From an uncultured Thermoguttaceae bacterium (GTDB lineage: Bacteria; Planctomycetota; Planctomycetia; Pirellulales; Thermoguttaceae), in the NCBI GenBank assembly GCA_937951625.1, contig CALFBP010000040.1:1-50696 (forward strand): a DNA stretch of 50,696 nt, in the 5' to 3' direction. The position numbers and the translations under genes were made by a program. Each line of letters opens with the position of its first letter. Position 1 is the first letter of the stretch. Shown piece by piece: positions 1 through 9,055 of the stretch. Under the pieces are notes generated by a model. It ran no database searches, was not told the DNA's origin, and saw nothing but the letters and a program-made list of their open reading frames with translations.

Positions 1-1
1 G

Positions 2-262
2 GTCGGCGTCACGCTTTTCCGCCAGCCCAAGCGGATCATCGTCCATCTCGTCAACCACCAACGCGACAGTCGGTTCAACTCCGACGCCTTCCAGCCGGTT
101 GAAAAGATCGCACTGCGCGTCCACGTGCCGGCGGATTGTCGTGTGCAGCGGGTGCGCCGGCTGTGGGAAGACCGCGACATGCCGTTCGAAGTGAAAGACG
201 ACACCGTCCACCTGGAGGTGGGCCGATTGCACGAATACGAAGCCGTTGCGGTCGAATGGTGA
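2..262 (+). CDS. C-terminal end of a probable glycoside hydrolase (partial)
   Basis: Open frame entering from the left edge and ending in TGA at 260-262; 86 residues are visible. The sequence has short beta strands of the type found in the C-terminal beta-sandwich of exported beta-galactosidase or alpha-fucosidase-like glycoside hydrolases: a strand reading RIIVHLVNHQ, then a strand pair (EKIALRVHVP, VHLEVGRLHEYEAVAVEW) that closes the protein. This is a family-level impression only: no catalytic residues lie in the visible part. The next two genes, on the other strand, also look like exported carbohydrate-active proteins, which fits. Confidence 0.5.
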   Translation, partial: VGVTLFRQPKRIIVHLVNHQRDSRFNSDAFQPVEKIALRVHVPADCRVQRVRRLWEDRDMPFEVKDDTVHLEVGRLHEYEAVAVEW

Positions 263-336
263 GACGGCAGCTCGTTCGCTCCGCCAGGCGAGCCGATCTG
301 TGCTGCACGCGGCGCTAAGAGCTTATCCCACAACCT

Positions 337-362
337 CCCCTCTCCCGCTCGCGGGAGAGGGG
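337..362. repeat. Perfect 12-bp inverted repeat, dispersed CCCTCTCCCGC element
   Basis: The arms at 337-348 and 351-362 are perfectly complementary with a 2-nt loop (CCCCTCTCCCGC / GCGGGAGAGGGG). A second, imperfect inverted unit follows at 437-457 (CCTCTC / GAGAGG around CCATGG), so the whole 330-460 stretch is a composite palindromic element between two convergent genes. The same core returns at 49249-49276. There is no clean T-run, so it resembles a REP-like element more than a classical terminator, though it may stop transcription from both sides. Confidence 0.7.
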
Positions 363-473
363 TTGGGGATGAGGGTAGCTGCAAGGCAGGGGGTTTTTTC
401 CCGTCGTCTGCGAATATCTCGGGCCCTCACCCTGACCCTCTCCCATGGGAAGAGAGGACTTTTGGGATAGACT

Positions 474-1871
474 CTAAATCGCCGCCAGCCCCCGGACCAT
501 GTACGCCTGTAGGATTCCCGACTCGTCGGAATTGAAGAATCCCAGGGCGCCGTCGGGCGAAAGGAAGGGATGGATGTGGGCCTCTTTCCGCCACGAGGAG
601 CGGGGATTCAAAAGGTAGGTGAACTTTCGGGCGGGACCACGGCCAGGTGCATCCAAATCGGCCAGGTAGAGGCTTCCGCCCTTGTCCATCGGGCCGGAAT
701 CGGAGATCACACGGCGGCCGGCGATATCGGTGGCGAAGTGGTAGAAGCGGGGTTTGGGGAAGCTGCGGCTGAGGTCGTTGCGCACGGCGCCGGGCGTTTT
801 GATGCCGACATGGTCGGCAAACGGCGCGGGAAGTGCTTCGATGAGTTGGGCCTCGGGGGGCTGGCGCGTGCTGGTGCTGGTGATGGCCCAGGCGCTCCGC
901 CCCCGCCAGCATTGGTGGCCCTGACAGGCCTCGTTGCCATCGCGGCCCCAGGGCATGTTGCGGAAATTCGAGCCATCGTCGCGGACCACGTGGATGTCCG
1001 CTCCCGCCCCGCCCACCAGCCGCGTGATCGAACCCCTGGCGTCGGTTTCGTTGCCGTGGTTCTCTTGGACGAGGATGTCGCGGGAAGCCTCGGGATCGGT
1101 GGAGCGGGAATACTGGGGGTGCATATTGCACCAGGTGGGGCCGTGAAGGATCAAGCGCACTTCGGCCTTGGGTACATCGAAGACCATCAGTCCCCACGGG
1201 GCATTGTTGGTCTGTCCGTCGCCGAGGAACGCGGAAATCGCCAGTCGCTGGCCGTCCGACGAGATGGTCGACAAGGGATAGAGGTGGCTGGGGCGGAACT
1301 TCGTGCCCGGTAACGGCTGATCGACGACCAAAATCGTCTCCCGGCCGCGGCCGTCCAAGCCGACGCGCTTCAGCGCAAACCGCCCACCGTTGACTCGCGT
1401 TTCGTCAACGAAATAGTAGAGGTGTTTGCCGTCGGGCGAGACCGAGGCCGCCGTCGCGCCCCGCTCCTCGGTCAACGGCCAAAGCGAACCGCCGTCTTCC
1501 AGATCGCAAAGCAGATACTGGTGCTTCGGGTCGTTTCGCTCGCCGCCATGCGCGGTCGCCGAGCGGTGCAGCACGAAACGCTTCGAGTCCATGGTGAAGA
1601 TTTGCGCCTCCATGTAGAGATGGGAACTCGGCACGTCAGGCTCGGTGGTGAGTTGGATCACCTCGAGGCCCGGTGGGGAATCCTTATCGATCAAATCCGG
1701 ACGTGGCTTGGGTTTGCCGAAGCGATTGTGCGCAATGGCCGGCGCCGCCACGGCTGGGCCGTCCGCGACGCCCGCCAACCCCAAGGCGAGAAAACTGGTT
1801 CCTGAATTCACCAAGAACTTACGGCGAGTCATTACACGCCTGCCGACGCCATTGCCTTGCTGGTTCATCAT
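474..1871 (-). CDS. Tat-exported beta-propeller protein, oligogalacturonate lyase-like
   Basis: 465 residues. A twin-arginine signal (RRKFLVNSGTSFLALGLAG, about 16-34) points to Tat export, usual for cofactor- or metal-bearing periplasmic enzymes. The rest is a WD40/PD40-like propeller with SPDG turns (about 144-147 and 438-441). Histidine-rich spots at about 251 (MHPQYS), 317-325 (CQGHQCWRGR) and 432-436 (HIHPF) sit where oligogalacturonate lyases of family PL22 carry metal-binding His/Gln residues, so a role in breaking down pectin oligomers is plausible. I cannot align the metal site, so a non-enzymatic propeller is the alternative. Two adjacent ATG codons begin the frame; an AGAGAG stretch lies just upstream. 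Confidence 0.6.
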   Translation of the reverse strand: MMNQQGNGVGRRVMTRRKFLVNSGTSFLALGLAGVADGPAVAAPAIAHNRFGKPKPRPDLIDKDSPPGLEVIQLTTEPDVPSSHLYMEAQIFTMDSKRFVLHRSATAHGGERNDPKHQYLLCDLEDGGSLWPLTEERGATAASVSPDGKHLYYFVDETRVNGGRFALKRVGLDGRGRETILVVDQPLPGTKFRPSHLYPLSTISSDGQRLAISAFLGDGQTNNAPWGLMVFDVPKAEVRLILHGPTWCNMHPQYSRSTDPEASRDILVQENHGNETDARGSITRLVGGAGADIHVVRDDGSNFRNMPWGRDGNEACQGHQCWRGRSAWAITSTSTRQPPEAQLIEALPAPFADHVGIKTPGAVRNDLSRSFPKPRFYHFATDIAGRRVISDSGPMDKGGSLYLADLDAPGRGPARKFTYLLNPRSSWRKEAHIHPFLSPDGALGFFNSDESGILQAYMVRGLAAI

Positions 1872-2085
1872 TTTCTCTCTGCGAATAGCATTGGTTCATC
1901 CGGGTGTCCACCACACCCATGGTAGTTCCTCGTGTGCCCCGCCGTCAAACAAAGGCGCCGTGCCACGGTGCCCCGAGAAGCATCCCCGGCAATTTCAACC
2001 AGCGCGAGTCTTGGCGTCGTTCGAATCGGAAGCGGTTTGGTCGTTGTTTTCGCGATGGATTCCGCACTCCGGGCGGGCTCCGAAA

Positions 2086-4476
2086 TCAATCGGTGGGCGC
2101 TTTCCACGGGTGAGGATACGGCCCCATTTCCCGCACCGGAAGCGGCTCCCACAGAAGCCGCCTGAGTTTAGGATCGCGGCGGAGCAAATCTGGGTCGGAC
2201 AAGGCCCTCGGGTCGTCTGGCCCATCGCTCACCGCGTTCAGCGCGGACTTGGCCACGCCACCGTCACGCAAAAAGACGTTCTGGCAGCGAACGAACAAGT
2301 TCCGGGCGAGGAAGTTCACATCGGCGTGGTTTTTGAGTTCCGCGAGGTCGGGATAGCGGCTCAGGTAGAGCGGCGCCGCGGCGTCGGGCAGGAACTGTTG
2401 GATGGCTTCGAGCCAGCGTTTTTCGCCCCAACGGGAAAAACTGATGCCTGCGAAGCAATCGAGGAACACGTTCCCATCGACGAGATTTTCCTTGCCGCCG
2501 TGAATTTGGACGCCGCCAAACAGTTTGTCGCCGCAGCGTTGGAAGATGTTGCCGTAGACGGTGACGCCGGAGATCATGTCGTCCAGACGGACCCCGGCCG
2601 CCCCGCAATGGGTGCCGCCGCGGATGTCGAGCCAGTGGTTCCAGCGGATCACCACGCCGCGATACAGGGGATTGCCCCACATGTCGAGGCCACCCTGATC
2701 ATCCGATTCTTCCACCACGTGTCGAATGACATTCAGCTCGACGAGGTGGTCGTTGCCTTCGACGCGGAGGGCTGACGAGGGGATGCGCTGGAAAAGGTTG
2801 TGAGCCACGCGGTTGCCACAGCCGTCCAGGAACACGGCCGGGGTATAGGTGCGTTTGAGTCGGGAGATGTTGGAGACGGTGCAGTTCTCGACGAAGTGGC
2901 GGCCGGGCGCGAGGGTTTTCCGGTCCCCGCCGATGACTCTCGTCCCGCCGCAACCCAGCGTGTGCATGGTGCAGCCGAAGATGCCGTGGTGCTGTCCGCC
3001 CTGGATTACGATGGCATCGCCGCCCAACTGCCGCAGCGTACAGCCGGCGATCAGACATTCTGAACCGCCGTTGAGGTGAATCCCGTCGCCACGCCCCTCC
3101 TGAAAGGTTAGGCCCAACAGAAACACGTGCTCCACGTTTTCCATGACGATCCAAGGTTCGGCGAGAACGCTCAAGGTGGTGGCAGTCTTCGCCGGATCGA
3201 AATCCTTCGGCGGGAGCCAATAGACGATTCCGTCGCGGCGGTCCAAATACCACTCCCCAGGCCGATCCAGCTCGCAAAACAGGTTCACGCCGAAGTATCG
3301 CTGGTCCTTGCGGTAACCATATTGCGAAAACGGTGGGGCCAGCGTGAAGGTGCGTTCGGCCGGATCAATCGACGCAACCTTCTGAAACTCCTCGAACCAG
3401 TCCCAGAACCAATAGCCATAAAGTCGCGGGTCGGGTTCGTTTACCCAACGGTTGGGACGATCCTCCAAATAGCGGAACTTGCCATCCTTGCAGCCGGGGA
3501 TGGTATTCCACACCTTGAAGGTCTCCTTGCCCAGGACCTCGCCGGTCTTGATAAAGCCCTCGTTGGGCCAACGGGCCAGGGTCTGCGGGACGCCGCCGCA
3601 GAACAACTCGGGACTTCGACGCAGGGCGGTTGCATCGCCGAAATCCGTGACCCCCAAAGCCTTCAAGTCCGCTTCGACAACTTGATCGCGAACGGAAGGA
3701 TCCAGTTTTTCCCGCAGCTTGGTGTTGGAGACGGGACGCCACTGGGGGATGTTCACGCCGCCGCGGAATACGGGTCGCGCGTTCGGCGCGGCTTGGTAGA
3801 CCACGGGGGCGTCGGCCGATCCAGAGTCCTCGTGGGCCAGTTTGAGGGAGTTTCGCACGGGAAACTCGCCCCCGTGGATCATGACGCGAACGCCACCCTG
3901 GGGAAGTTTCCCGGCGTGCGATCGCTTCACCGCCCGGACTGCGTCGCGGGCCTGTTCCAGTGTCGCAAACGGCTTTTCGGCCGAGCCATCGCCCGGCCCC
4001 CCACCCGGGGCCACGTGGAAGACCACCGCTGCCTCAGGCAGCTCGGGGAGCTTCTCGCGGTACCTGGCGGGGTCCCGTGGGGGAAGTCCTTGCTGCATCC
4101 TTTCGTTTTCTACGATGCGGCGTTGGGCTGCGTCACGATGGGTTGGTGGCAGCGAGCCATTGGCAGCCATGTCCTGCCAAACCTTGACCGCGCCTGGCAC
4201 ATCCTTCCGCGCCAACGCGGTCTCCGCGAGCCCAAACCAAGCCAAGCCGCGGACAAACGCCGGGAGCCCCGCGTCGTTGGCCACCTTCATAAAGCCCTCT
4301 TGGGCAGCGTCCAGCCGACCTTCGGACAGGGCAGTTGCTGCCGCCTCCAAATCTGGTGAAGAGGAAACGAAAGCCTCGCGCGACGGGGAAGGAGCGTCAG
4401 CGCCCGTGGCCGTCGCGGCCATCGCTACCGCCATCAGGGCCCCTAACCAGAGCCTTCCATTCGGTTGAGATCGCAT
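2086..4476 (-). CDS. Secreted right-handed parallel beta-helix protein with N-terminal helical repeat region
   Basis: 796 residues from the ATG at 4476, chosen because AGGAGAA lies about 7 nt upstream and a signal peptide follows at once (hydrophobic LWLGALMAVAMAATATG, about 8-25). Residues about 45-130 form TPR-like helices. After them comes a typical entry sequence of parallel beta-helix proteins (FHVAPGGG then KPFATLEQARDAVR) and many short rungs with Asn/Gly turns, such as ENVEHVFLLGLTF and NGGSECLIAGCTLRQL. Such proteins act on, or bind, polysaccharides outside the cytoplasm; pectate lyase, alginate lyase and glycosidase activities all occur in this fold, and I see no motif that decides. 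It stands next to another exported carbohydrate-related gene on the same strand, which suggests joint use in polysaccharide breakdown. Confidence 0.75.
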   Translation of the reverse strand: MRSQPNGRLWLGALMAVAMAATATGADAPSPSREAFVSSSPDLEAAATALSEGRLDAAQEGFMKVANDAGLPAFVRGLAWFGLAETALARKDVPGAVKVWQDMAANGSLPPTHRDAAQRRIVENERMQQGLPPRDPARYREKLPELPEAAVVFHVAPGGGPGDGSAEKPFATLEQARDAVRAVKRSHAGKLPQGGVRVMIHGGEFPVRNSLKLAHEDSGSADAPVVYQAAPNARPVFRGGVNIPQWRPVSNTKLREKLDPSVRDQVVEADLKALGVTDFGDATALRRSPELFCGGVPQTLARWPNEGFIKTGEVLGKETFKVWNTIPGCKDGKFRYLEDRPNRWVNEPDPRLYGYWFWDWFEEFQKVASIDPAERTFTLAPPFSQYGYRKDQRYFGVNLFCELDRPGEWYLDRRDGIVYWLPPKDFDPAKTATTLSVLAEPWIVMENVEHVFLLGLTFQEGRGDGIHLNGGSECLIAGCTLRQLGGDAIVIQGGQHHGIFGCTMHTLGCGGTRVIGGDRKTLAPGRHFVENCTVSNISRLKRTYTPAVFLDGCGNRVAHNLFQRIPSSALRVEGNDHLVELNVIRHVVEESDDQGGLDMWGNPLYRGVVIRWNHWLDIRGGTHCGAAGVRLDDMISGVTVYGNIFQRCGDKLFGGVQIHGGKENLVDGNVFLDCFAGISFSRWGEKRWLEAIQQFLPDAAAPLYLSRYPDLAELKNHADVNFLARNLFVRCQNVFLRDGGVAKSALNAVSDGPDDPRALSDPDLLRRDPKLRRLLWEPLPVREMGPYPHPWKAPTD

Positions 4477-4996
4477 GGGGGGTTCTCCTGTGCCTGAGTG
4501 TTTCAACCTCGGAACTCGCAATGGGGGATTTGTCATCGGGAACTTGTGGCAAAGCGACTGCCGCGGTTTCGTGTCGCGTCGCCACCCCGGTGGCCAGTGA
4601 TCGCTGCAACAAAACCTGCATCACATCCATTGCTGGCTTTCGACTTGATTCCAACCCGCGGCCAAGCGGTGGGTCGGCTCGCTGGAATGAAGTCGGTTCA
4701 TCTCGATGTTGCGTTTGGCCAGCCATGCTTGCGGTCACTGCTTGCGGTCACTGCTTGCGAACACGCTTGCCAATGCGGCGGAGGCCATTTTCGGTCAGAG
4801 CTCGGACAACGGCAAGCCCGCGTCCGCGAGCCCATCGGTGACGGACGCTCGGTGTGCAAGGCCGAACGAATTAACGAAGGCGTTTCGTTCCAAAATGTCC
4901 GACGCTTGCGGGCGCCTTGGCGCCCTCTTTAAAATAGCCGCGGTTGTGCGGCTCTGGCTCCGCCCGACATTTGGTAGCAACGAAGGAGGTCCTGGC
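4477..4996. other. Intergenic region between divergent genes
   Basis: About 520 bases with no convincing gene. It lies between the start of the beta-helix protein on the minus strand and the cytochrome c peroxidase on the plus strand, so promoters for both should be here, but I see no clear consensus pair. A short tandem repeat sits at 4728-4759. The open frame that continues upstream of the peroxidase start has no domain-like sequence. Confidence 0.5.
4728..4759. repeat. 13-bp tandem repeat, 2.5 copies
   Basis: The unit CTTGCGGTCACTG occurs at 4728-4740 and 4741-4753, followed by a partial CTTGCG at 4754-4759. The copies are identical, which suggests recent slippage duplication. No function is evident. 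Confidence 0.75.
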
Positions 4997-6025
4997 ATGA
5001 GTGCGAAGAAATGGCTTGTTTGTCTCAGTCTCTTTGGGGTTTTAGGGCTGGTCGGGATTTGGGCGACGATGGTCGTGGCCGCCGATGATTTGCCCGTCGT
5101 CCCCCTCGGCCTGAAGAAACCCCCCATTCCCGACGACAACCCGATGACGCCGGAAAAGGTGGAACTGGGAAAACTGCTGTATTTCGATCCTCGGGTGAGC
5201 AAGGACGGGACGATCTCGTGTGCGACCTGTCATGATCCAAAGCACGGTTGGGCAGAAAATAAACCGACCAGCATCGGCATCAAGGGGCAAAAGGGTGGGC
5301 GCAACGCGCCCACGGTAATCAATGCGGCTTACGCGACGTCGCAGTTCTGGGATGGCCGGGCGGCCACGCTGGAGGAGCAGGCGGTTGGCCCGGTGGGCAA
5401 CCCCATCGAGATGGGCAGTTCCATGGCCGAAGCGATCGCGCGACTATCGAAGATTCCCGAATATCGCCGCCGATTCAAGCAAGTGTTTGGAACCGGCGTG
5501 ACGGAGGAGGGTTTCGCGAAAGCCATCGCGGCGTTCGAGCGGACGGTGCTGAGCGGCAATTCGCCCTACGATCGCTTTCAAGCGGGGGAAAAGGATGCCT
5601 TGACCGAAGCCCAAAAACGCGGTCTGAAGACGTTCGAGAAGGCCGGTTGCGCGAATTGCCACACGCCGCCGTTGTTCAGCAGTTACGAGTTCCACAACGC
5701 CGGCGTCGACGCCCACAAGCCCAACCCCGACGAGGGTCGCAAGGCGGTCACCAAGAAGGATGAGGATATGGGGGCCTTCCGCGTGCCTTCGCTTCGCGAT
5801 GTGGCCAGCACCGCGCCCTACTTTCACGACGGCAGTGCCGCCACGCTTGAAGACGCCGTGGCCTTGATGGCCGCCGGCGGCAAGGACAATCCCCATCGCT
5901 CCAGCGATTTCGACGTCGTGCGCGAGGCCAAACTGACGGAGCAAGACCGCAAGGACCTGGTCGAGTTCCTTAAGGCCCTCTCAGGCGACTACCCGATCAT
6001 CGAGCCGCCGACGCTGCCGGAATAG
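4997..6025 (+). CDS. Di-heme cytochrome c peroxidase (MauG/CcpA family)
   Basis: 342 residues. The ATG at 4997 is preceded by AAGGAGGT, a near-perfect ribosome binding site, which overrules longer upstream frames. A hydrophobic export signal covers about 6-29. Two c-type heme sites are present: CATCH at about 75-79 and CANCH at about 218-222. Other family hallmarks are YFDPRVSKDGTISCATCH and the late segment FRVPSLRDVASTAPYFHDGS. The enzyme reduces hydrogen peroxide in the periplasm with electrons from small c-type cytochromes; related members oxidise other substrates, so the exact reaction is not certain. Transcribed alone, between a divergent gene and mnmG downstream. Confidence 0.93.
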   Translation: MSAKKWLVCLSLFGVLGLVGIWATMVVAADDLPVVPLGLKKPPIPDDNPMTPEKVELGKLLYFDPRVSKDGTISCATCHDPKHGWAENKPTSIGIKGQKGGRNAPTVINAAYATSQFWDGRAATLEEQAVGPVGNPIEMGSSMAEAIARLSKIPEYRRRFKQVFGTGVTEEGFAKAIAAFERTVLSGNSPYDRFQAGEKDALTEAQKRGLKTFEKAGCANCHTPPLFSSYEFHNAGVDAHKPNPDEGRKAVTKKDEDMGAFRVPSLRDVASTAPYFHDGSAATLEDAVALMAAGGKDNPHRSSDFDVVREAKLTEQDRKDLVEFLKALSGDYPIIEPPTLPE

Positions 6026-6137
6026 CTGCTTAGTTTGTTTTTCCGGTCTTTTGGTTGATTAGACGCCTCGCGAGGGCGGGAGCGAGAGTCGCTTTCCGAA
6101 GTGAATCGCTCTTGTCCTCGCGAGGCGCATGTTCTTC

Positions 6138-8111
6138 ATGGCGTCTGCTTGCTACGAATTCGATGTCGTCGTGGTGGGCGGGGGGCACGCGGGTGTGGAG
6201 GCCGCCTTGGCGTCCGCACGCCTAGGCGCGAAAACGGCCCTCCTGACCAGCAACCTGGATACGATCGCCTTGATGAGCTGCAATCCCGCCATCGGAGGAG
6301 TGGCCAAGGGGCAGATCGTGCGCGAGATCGATGCCTTGGGCGGGGCCATGGGTCGGGCCATCGACGCCACGGGAATCCAATTCCGTGTTTTGAACCGCCG
6401 CAAAGGTCCAGCCATGCACGGGCCCCGCGCCCAGGCCGACAAGCGGGCCTATCAGACCTTCATCAAGCGACTCTGCGAAGAACAACCCGGCCTCTCGCTC
6501 CGCCAGGAGATCGTCGAGGACCTCGTTGTCGAAAGACTGGGCGCTTGGAGCGACGTTCCTGACGCCGGGCTCGAAGGCCGAAGTCTCGCCGATTCGCCGC
6601 AAACGCCCAGGTCCGCCGACTCGCCTTCGGTTTGGAACCGCCGAGCTGACCTCGCCTTGACGTGCGACCGCTGGGCAATCGCCGGCGTCCGTGTGTTGGG
6701 AGACGCGATTTACCGAGCGCGGGCCGTGGTGCTTTGTACGGGTACATTCCTTCGGGGGGTGCTCCATTATGGGGATCAGACAATGCCTGGCGGCAGGGCC
6801 GGGGAAGCGGCCACCGTCGGGTTGAGCGATGCCTTGCGCCGACTCGGCTTTCCCCTCCGCCGTTTCAAAACCGGCACGCCCCCGCGGATTCATGGACGGA
6901 CGATCGACTACGCCAGGCTCGAAATCCAGCATGGCGATGAGGCCCCCCAGCCTTTCTCGTTTCTCACCGACAAGCTCGAAGTCGAGCAAATCCCCTGCTG
7001 GATCGCCTACACGAATCCCGCCGTCCACGAGTTGATCCGCGGAAATTTGCACCGGGCGCCGATGTTCACGGGCCAGATTCAGGCCCTGGGCCCGCGGTAT
7101 TGTCCCTCGATCGAGACCAAGATCGTGCGATTTGCCGACAAACCGAGGCATCAGTTGTTTTTGGAGCCGGAAGGGCGGGCGACGCACGAAATCTACGTCA
7201 ACGGCCTTTCGACCAGCCTGCCCCGCGATGTCCAGGACGCTATGGTGCGGAATATCCCCGGTCTGGAACGTGCCGAGATCGTCCGCTACGGTTATGCCAT
7301 CGAGTACGACTATGTGCCCTCGGAGGAGTTGAAGTCGTCGCTCGAAACCAAGCGTGTGGCAGGCTTGTACCTCGCCGGCCAGATCAATGGCACCACGGGC
7401 TATGAGGAGGCGGCCGGGCAAGGGCTCATGGCGGGTGCCAACGCCGCCTTAGCCATTCAAAACCGCCAACCGCTCGTCCTCCGCCGCGATCAGGCGTATC
7501 TGGGCGTGATGATCGATGATCTTGTCACGCGGGGAGTCGACGAGCCGTATCGGATGTTCACCAGCCGGGCAGAGCATCGGTTGCGACTCCGACACGACAA
7601 CGCCGACCGACGTTTGACGCCCTTGGGATATGAATACGGTTTGGTCGATGAGGCACGATGGAGGAGATTGGAAGAGAAGGAAAAGGAGATTGCGCGACTC
7701 CAGGGGCTTTTAGCGATGGCGCGGTTTGGGCAGACTTCACTGGTCGCGCTGCTCGCCCGGCCGCATGTGTCCTGGAGCGATCTGGTTGAACGTCTTCCAG
7801 AGTTGGGGCAGGTTCCTCCGCAGATTGCCGAGCAGCTTGTTCACGATGCGAAATACGCGGGTTACTTACAGCGCGAAGAGGTGCTCATCGAACGACAGCA
7901 GAAATTGCTGGAACGGATGATCCCCGATTCACTCGATTATTACCAAGTGCAACACCTTCGGGCCGAGGCTCGGGAGAAGCTTTCCCGTTTTCGGCCGGCG
8001 AATCTCGGCCAGGCAAGCCGCATCAGTGGGATCACCCCGGCAGACCTTGCGGTACTTCTGCTTCACATCGAGGGTAAGAAACCGGACCGAAGGGTTGCTG
8101 ATCCATTGTAA
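6138..8111 (+). CDS. mnmG: tRNA uridine 5-carboxymethylaminomethyl modification enzyme MnmG (GidA)
   Basis: 657 residues from ATG 6138; an in-frame ATG at 6129 is possible, but its GAGG is only 3 nt away. The FAD-binding motif [14 protein letters not shown] opens the protein, followed by [13 protein letters not shown] and the [10 protein letters not shown] segment, all signatures of MnmG. With MnmE it modifies U34 of several tRNAs and so affects decoding. The C-terminal helical domain that binds MnmE/tRNA is complete (ends near 8111). Oddity: roughly 45 residues at about 134-180, rich in Pro/Ser/Asp, are inserted between VEDLVVE and the beta strand [15 protein letters not shown], making the protein longer than the usual 620-630 residues. 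No mnmE or rsmG is next to it. Confidence 0.95.
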   Translation: MASACYEFDVVVVGGGHAGVEAALASARLGAKTALLTSNLDTIALMSCNPAIGGVAKGQIVREIDALGGAMGRAIDATGIQFRVLNRRKGPAMHGPRAQADKRAYQTFIKRLCEEQPGLSLRQEIVEDLVVERLGAWSDVPDAGLEGRSLADSPQTPRSADSPSVWNRRADLALTCDRWAIAGVRVLGDAIYRARAVVLCTGTFLRGVLHYGDQTMPGGRAGEAATVGLSDALRRLGFPLRRFKTGTPPRIHGRTIDYARLEIQHGDEAPQPFSFLTDKLEVEQIPCWIAYTNPAVHELIRGNLHRAPMFTGQIQALGPRYCPSIETKIVRFADKPRHQLFLEPEGRATHEIYVNGLSTSLPRDVQDAMVRNIPGLERAEIVRYGYAIEYDYVPSEELKSSLETKRVAGLYLAGQINGTTGYEEAAGQGLMAGANAALAIQNRQPLVLRRDQAYLGVMIDDLVTRGVDEPYRMFTSRAEHRLRLRHDNADRRLTPLGYEYGLVDEARWRRLEEKEKEIARLQGLLAMARFGQTSLVALLARPHVSWSDLVERLPELGQVPPQIAEQLVHDAKYAGYLQREEVLIERQQKLLERMIPDSLDYYQVQHLRAEAREKLSRFRPANLGQASRISGITPADLAVLLLHIEGKKPDRRVADPL

Positions 8112-8150
8112 CCCCTTTTCTAGCAATCGGTTAAAAACATTCCTTCAGAC

Positions 8151-8178
8151 TTGACACTGTCGGAAAGCTGGTTATAAT
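8151..8178 (+). promoter_or_regulatory. Consensus sigma-70 type promoter
   Basis: TTGACA at 8151-8156 and TATAAT at 8173-8178 are separated by 16 bases. Both hexamers match the housekeeping consensus at every position, the best promoter in the window. It lies 40 bases after the mnmG stop and would start transcription near 8185, about 225 bases before the HTH-receiver gene. Confidence 0.85.
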
Positions 8179-8184
8179 CTAGGG

Positions 8185-8410
8185 GCACTGGCAAATTCGG
8201 TAATGTCGGCAGGTCCGGAGGAGCCTGCTATCTGTATGTAGTGTCGCGGGTTGCGGCGTCTTTGGGCATCTGCGAATACAGGGCTACCTACCGGGGACTT
8301 TTACATGGAGGACCAGAAATCCTCGGGTGCAAAGGGCCGACGTTTGCCATCGAGGATTTCGCTGACACTAGCTGTCAACGATGGCTAGCAAGAGGGATGC
8401 GAGATTACCC
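8185..8410 (+). other. Long structured 5' leader, possible cis-regulatory or small RNA
   Basis: The region between the consensus promoter and the HTH-receiver gene holds no gene. It carries a perfect 10-bp inverted repeat (8316-8325 with 8351-8360, GAAATCCTCG / CGAGGATTTC) whose loop contains a nested 5-bp stem (8329-8333 with 8343-8347). Smaller stems are GCAGG/CCTGC around 8210-8232 and TGACA/TGTCA at 8363-8377. There is no T-run after the big hairpin, so it is not an intrinsic terminator. The length fits a 5' UTR with folded structure or a separate RNA of about 180 nt. I do not recognise a known riboswitch class. Confidence 0.5.
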
Positions 8411-8995
8411 ATGGCGACGAAAACTGTATTCACGACCGGAGAGGCAGCCAAGATTTGTAAGGTCAGCCAGCAAACCATCATTCGCTGCTTCGACTCCGGG
8501 CAGTTGAAGGGATTCAGGGTGCCGGGGAGCCGCTTTCGGCGAATCCCGCGAGATCAACTCTTCATCTTCATGCGGGACAACGGCATTCCGACCGATGCCC
8601 TGGAGAGCGGCAAACGCAAAGTGCTCATCGTGGACGACGACGCGGAGCTTGTGGAACTCATTGCCGATGTGTTGGAGCGCGATGGGCGGTTCGAAGTGCG
8701 AACCGTCAACAACGGTTTTGACGCCGGCATGATGGTTAAGGAGTATCGGCCCGACCTCATCGTCCTCGATGTCATGTTGCCGGACATCAACGGCAAGGAA
8801 GTCTGCCAGCGGGTGCGGAGCGATCGAACGACCAGTGATGTGAAAATCATCTGCATTTCCGGGATGGTGGAGGAAGATCGGGTAAGCGAGCTTCGAGCGG
8901 CTGGCGCCGACGACTTTTTGCACAAACCGTTCGAAATCGAGCGGCTCGTGGCCCGCATGTGCCAACTGCTCGACATGGAGCCGGTGAGCGCGTAG
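8411..8995 (+). CDS. Two-component response regulator with N-terminal excisionase-type HTH and C-terminal receiver domain
   Basis: 194 residues from ATG 8411. Residues about 1-55 are a MerR/excisionase-like winged helix (FTTGEAAKICKVSQQTI, then LKGFRVPGSRFRRIPR). Residues about 70-190 are a receiver domain: acidic pocket VDDDAE, phosphoacceptor Asp in LIVLDVMLPD, a Ser in CISG and the invariant Lys in HKPF. The DNA-binding part comes first, the reverse of OmpR or NarL proteins. It should bind DNA in a phosphorylation-dependent way; the target is unknown. A histidine kinase follows after 60 bases and is the obvious partner. An in-frame ATG at 8381 exists, but has no ribosome binding site and would add a non-conserved stretch. 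Confidence 0.9.
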   Translation: MATKTVFTTGEAAKICKVSQQTIIRCFDSGQLKGFRVPGSRFRRIPRDQLFIFMRDNGIPTDALESGKRKVLIVDDDAELVELIADVLERDGRFEVRTVNNGFDAGMMVKEYRPDLIVLDVMLPDINGKEVCQRVRSDRTTSDVKIICISGMVEEDRVSELRAAGADDFLHKPFEIERLVARMCQLLDMEPVSA

Positions 8996-9055
8996 TGCAG
9001 GCCAGCGCCGCCTCGCGCGACAGCCTGAGCGCGGCGACCGAGGACGTTGGCGCCG

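Noticed and set aside
1645-2775. 376-residue plus-strand frame across the gap between the propeller and beta-helix genes
   Set aside because: It overlaps both minus-strand genes, has no ribosome binding site and no recognisable domain.
4706-4996. N-terminal extension of the cytochrome c peroxidase
   Set aside because: The AAGGAGGT and signal peptide at ATG 4997 fix the start; the extension contains a tandem DNA repeat.
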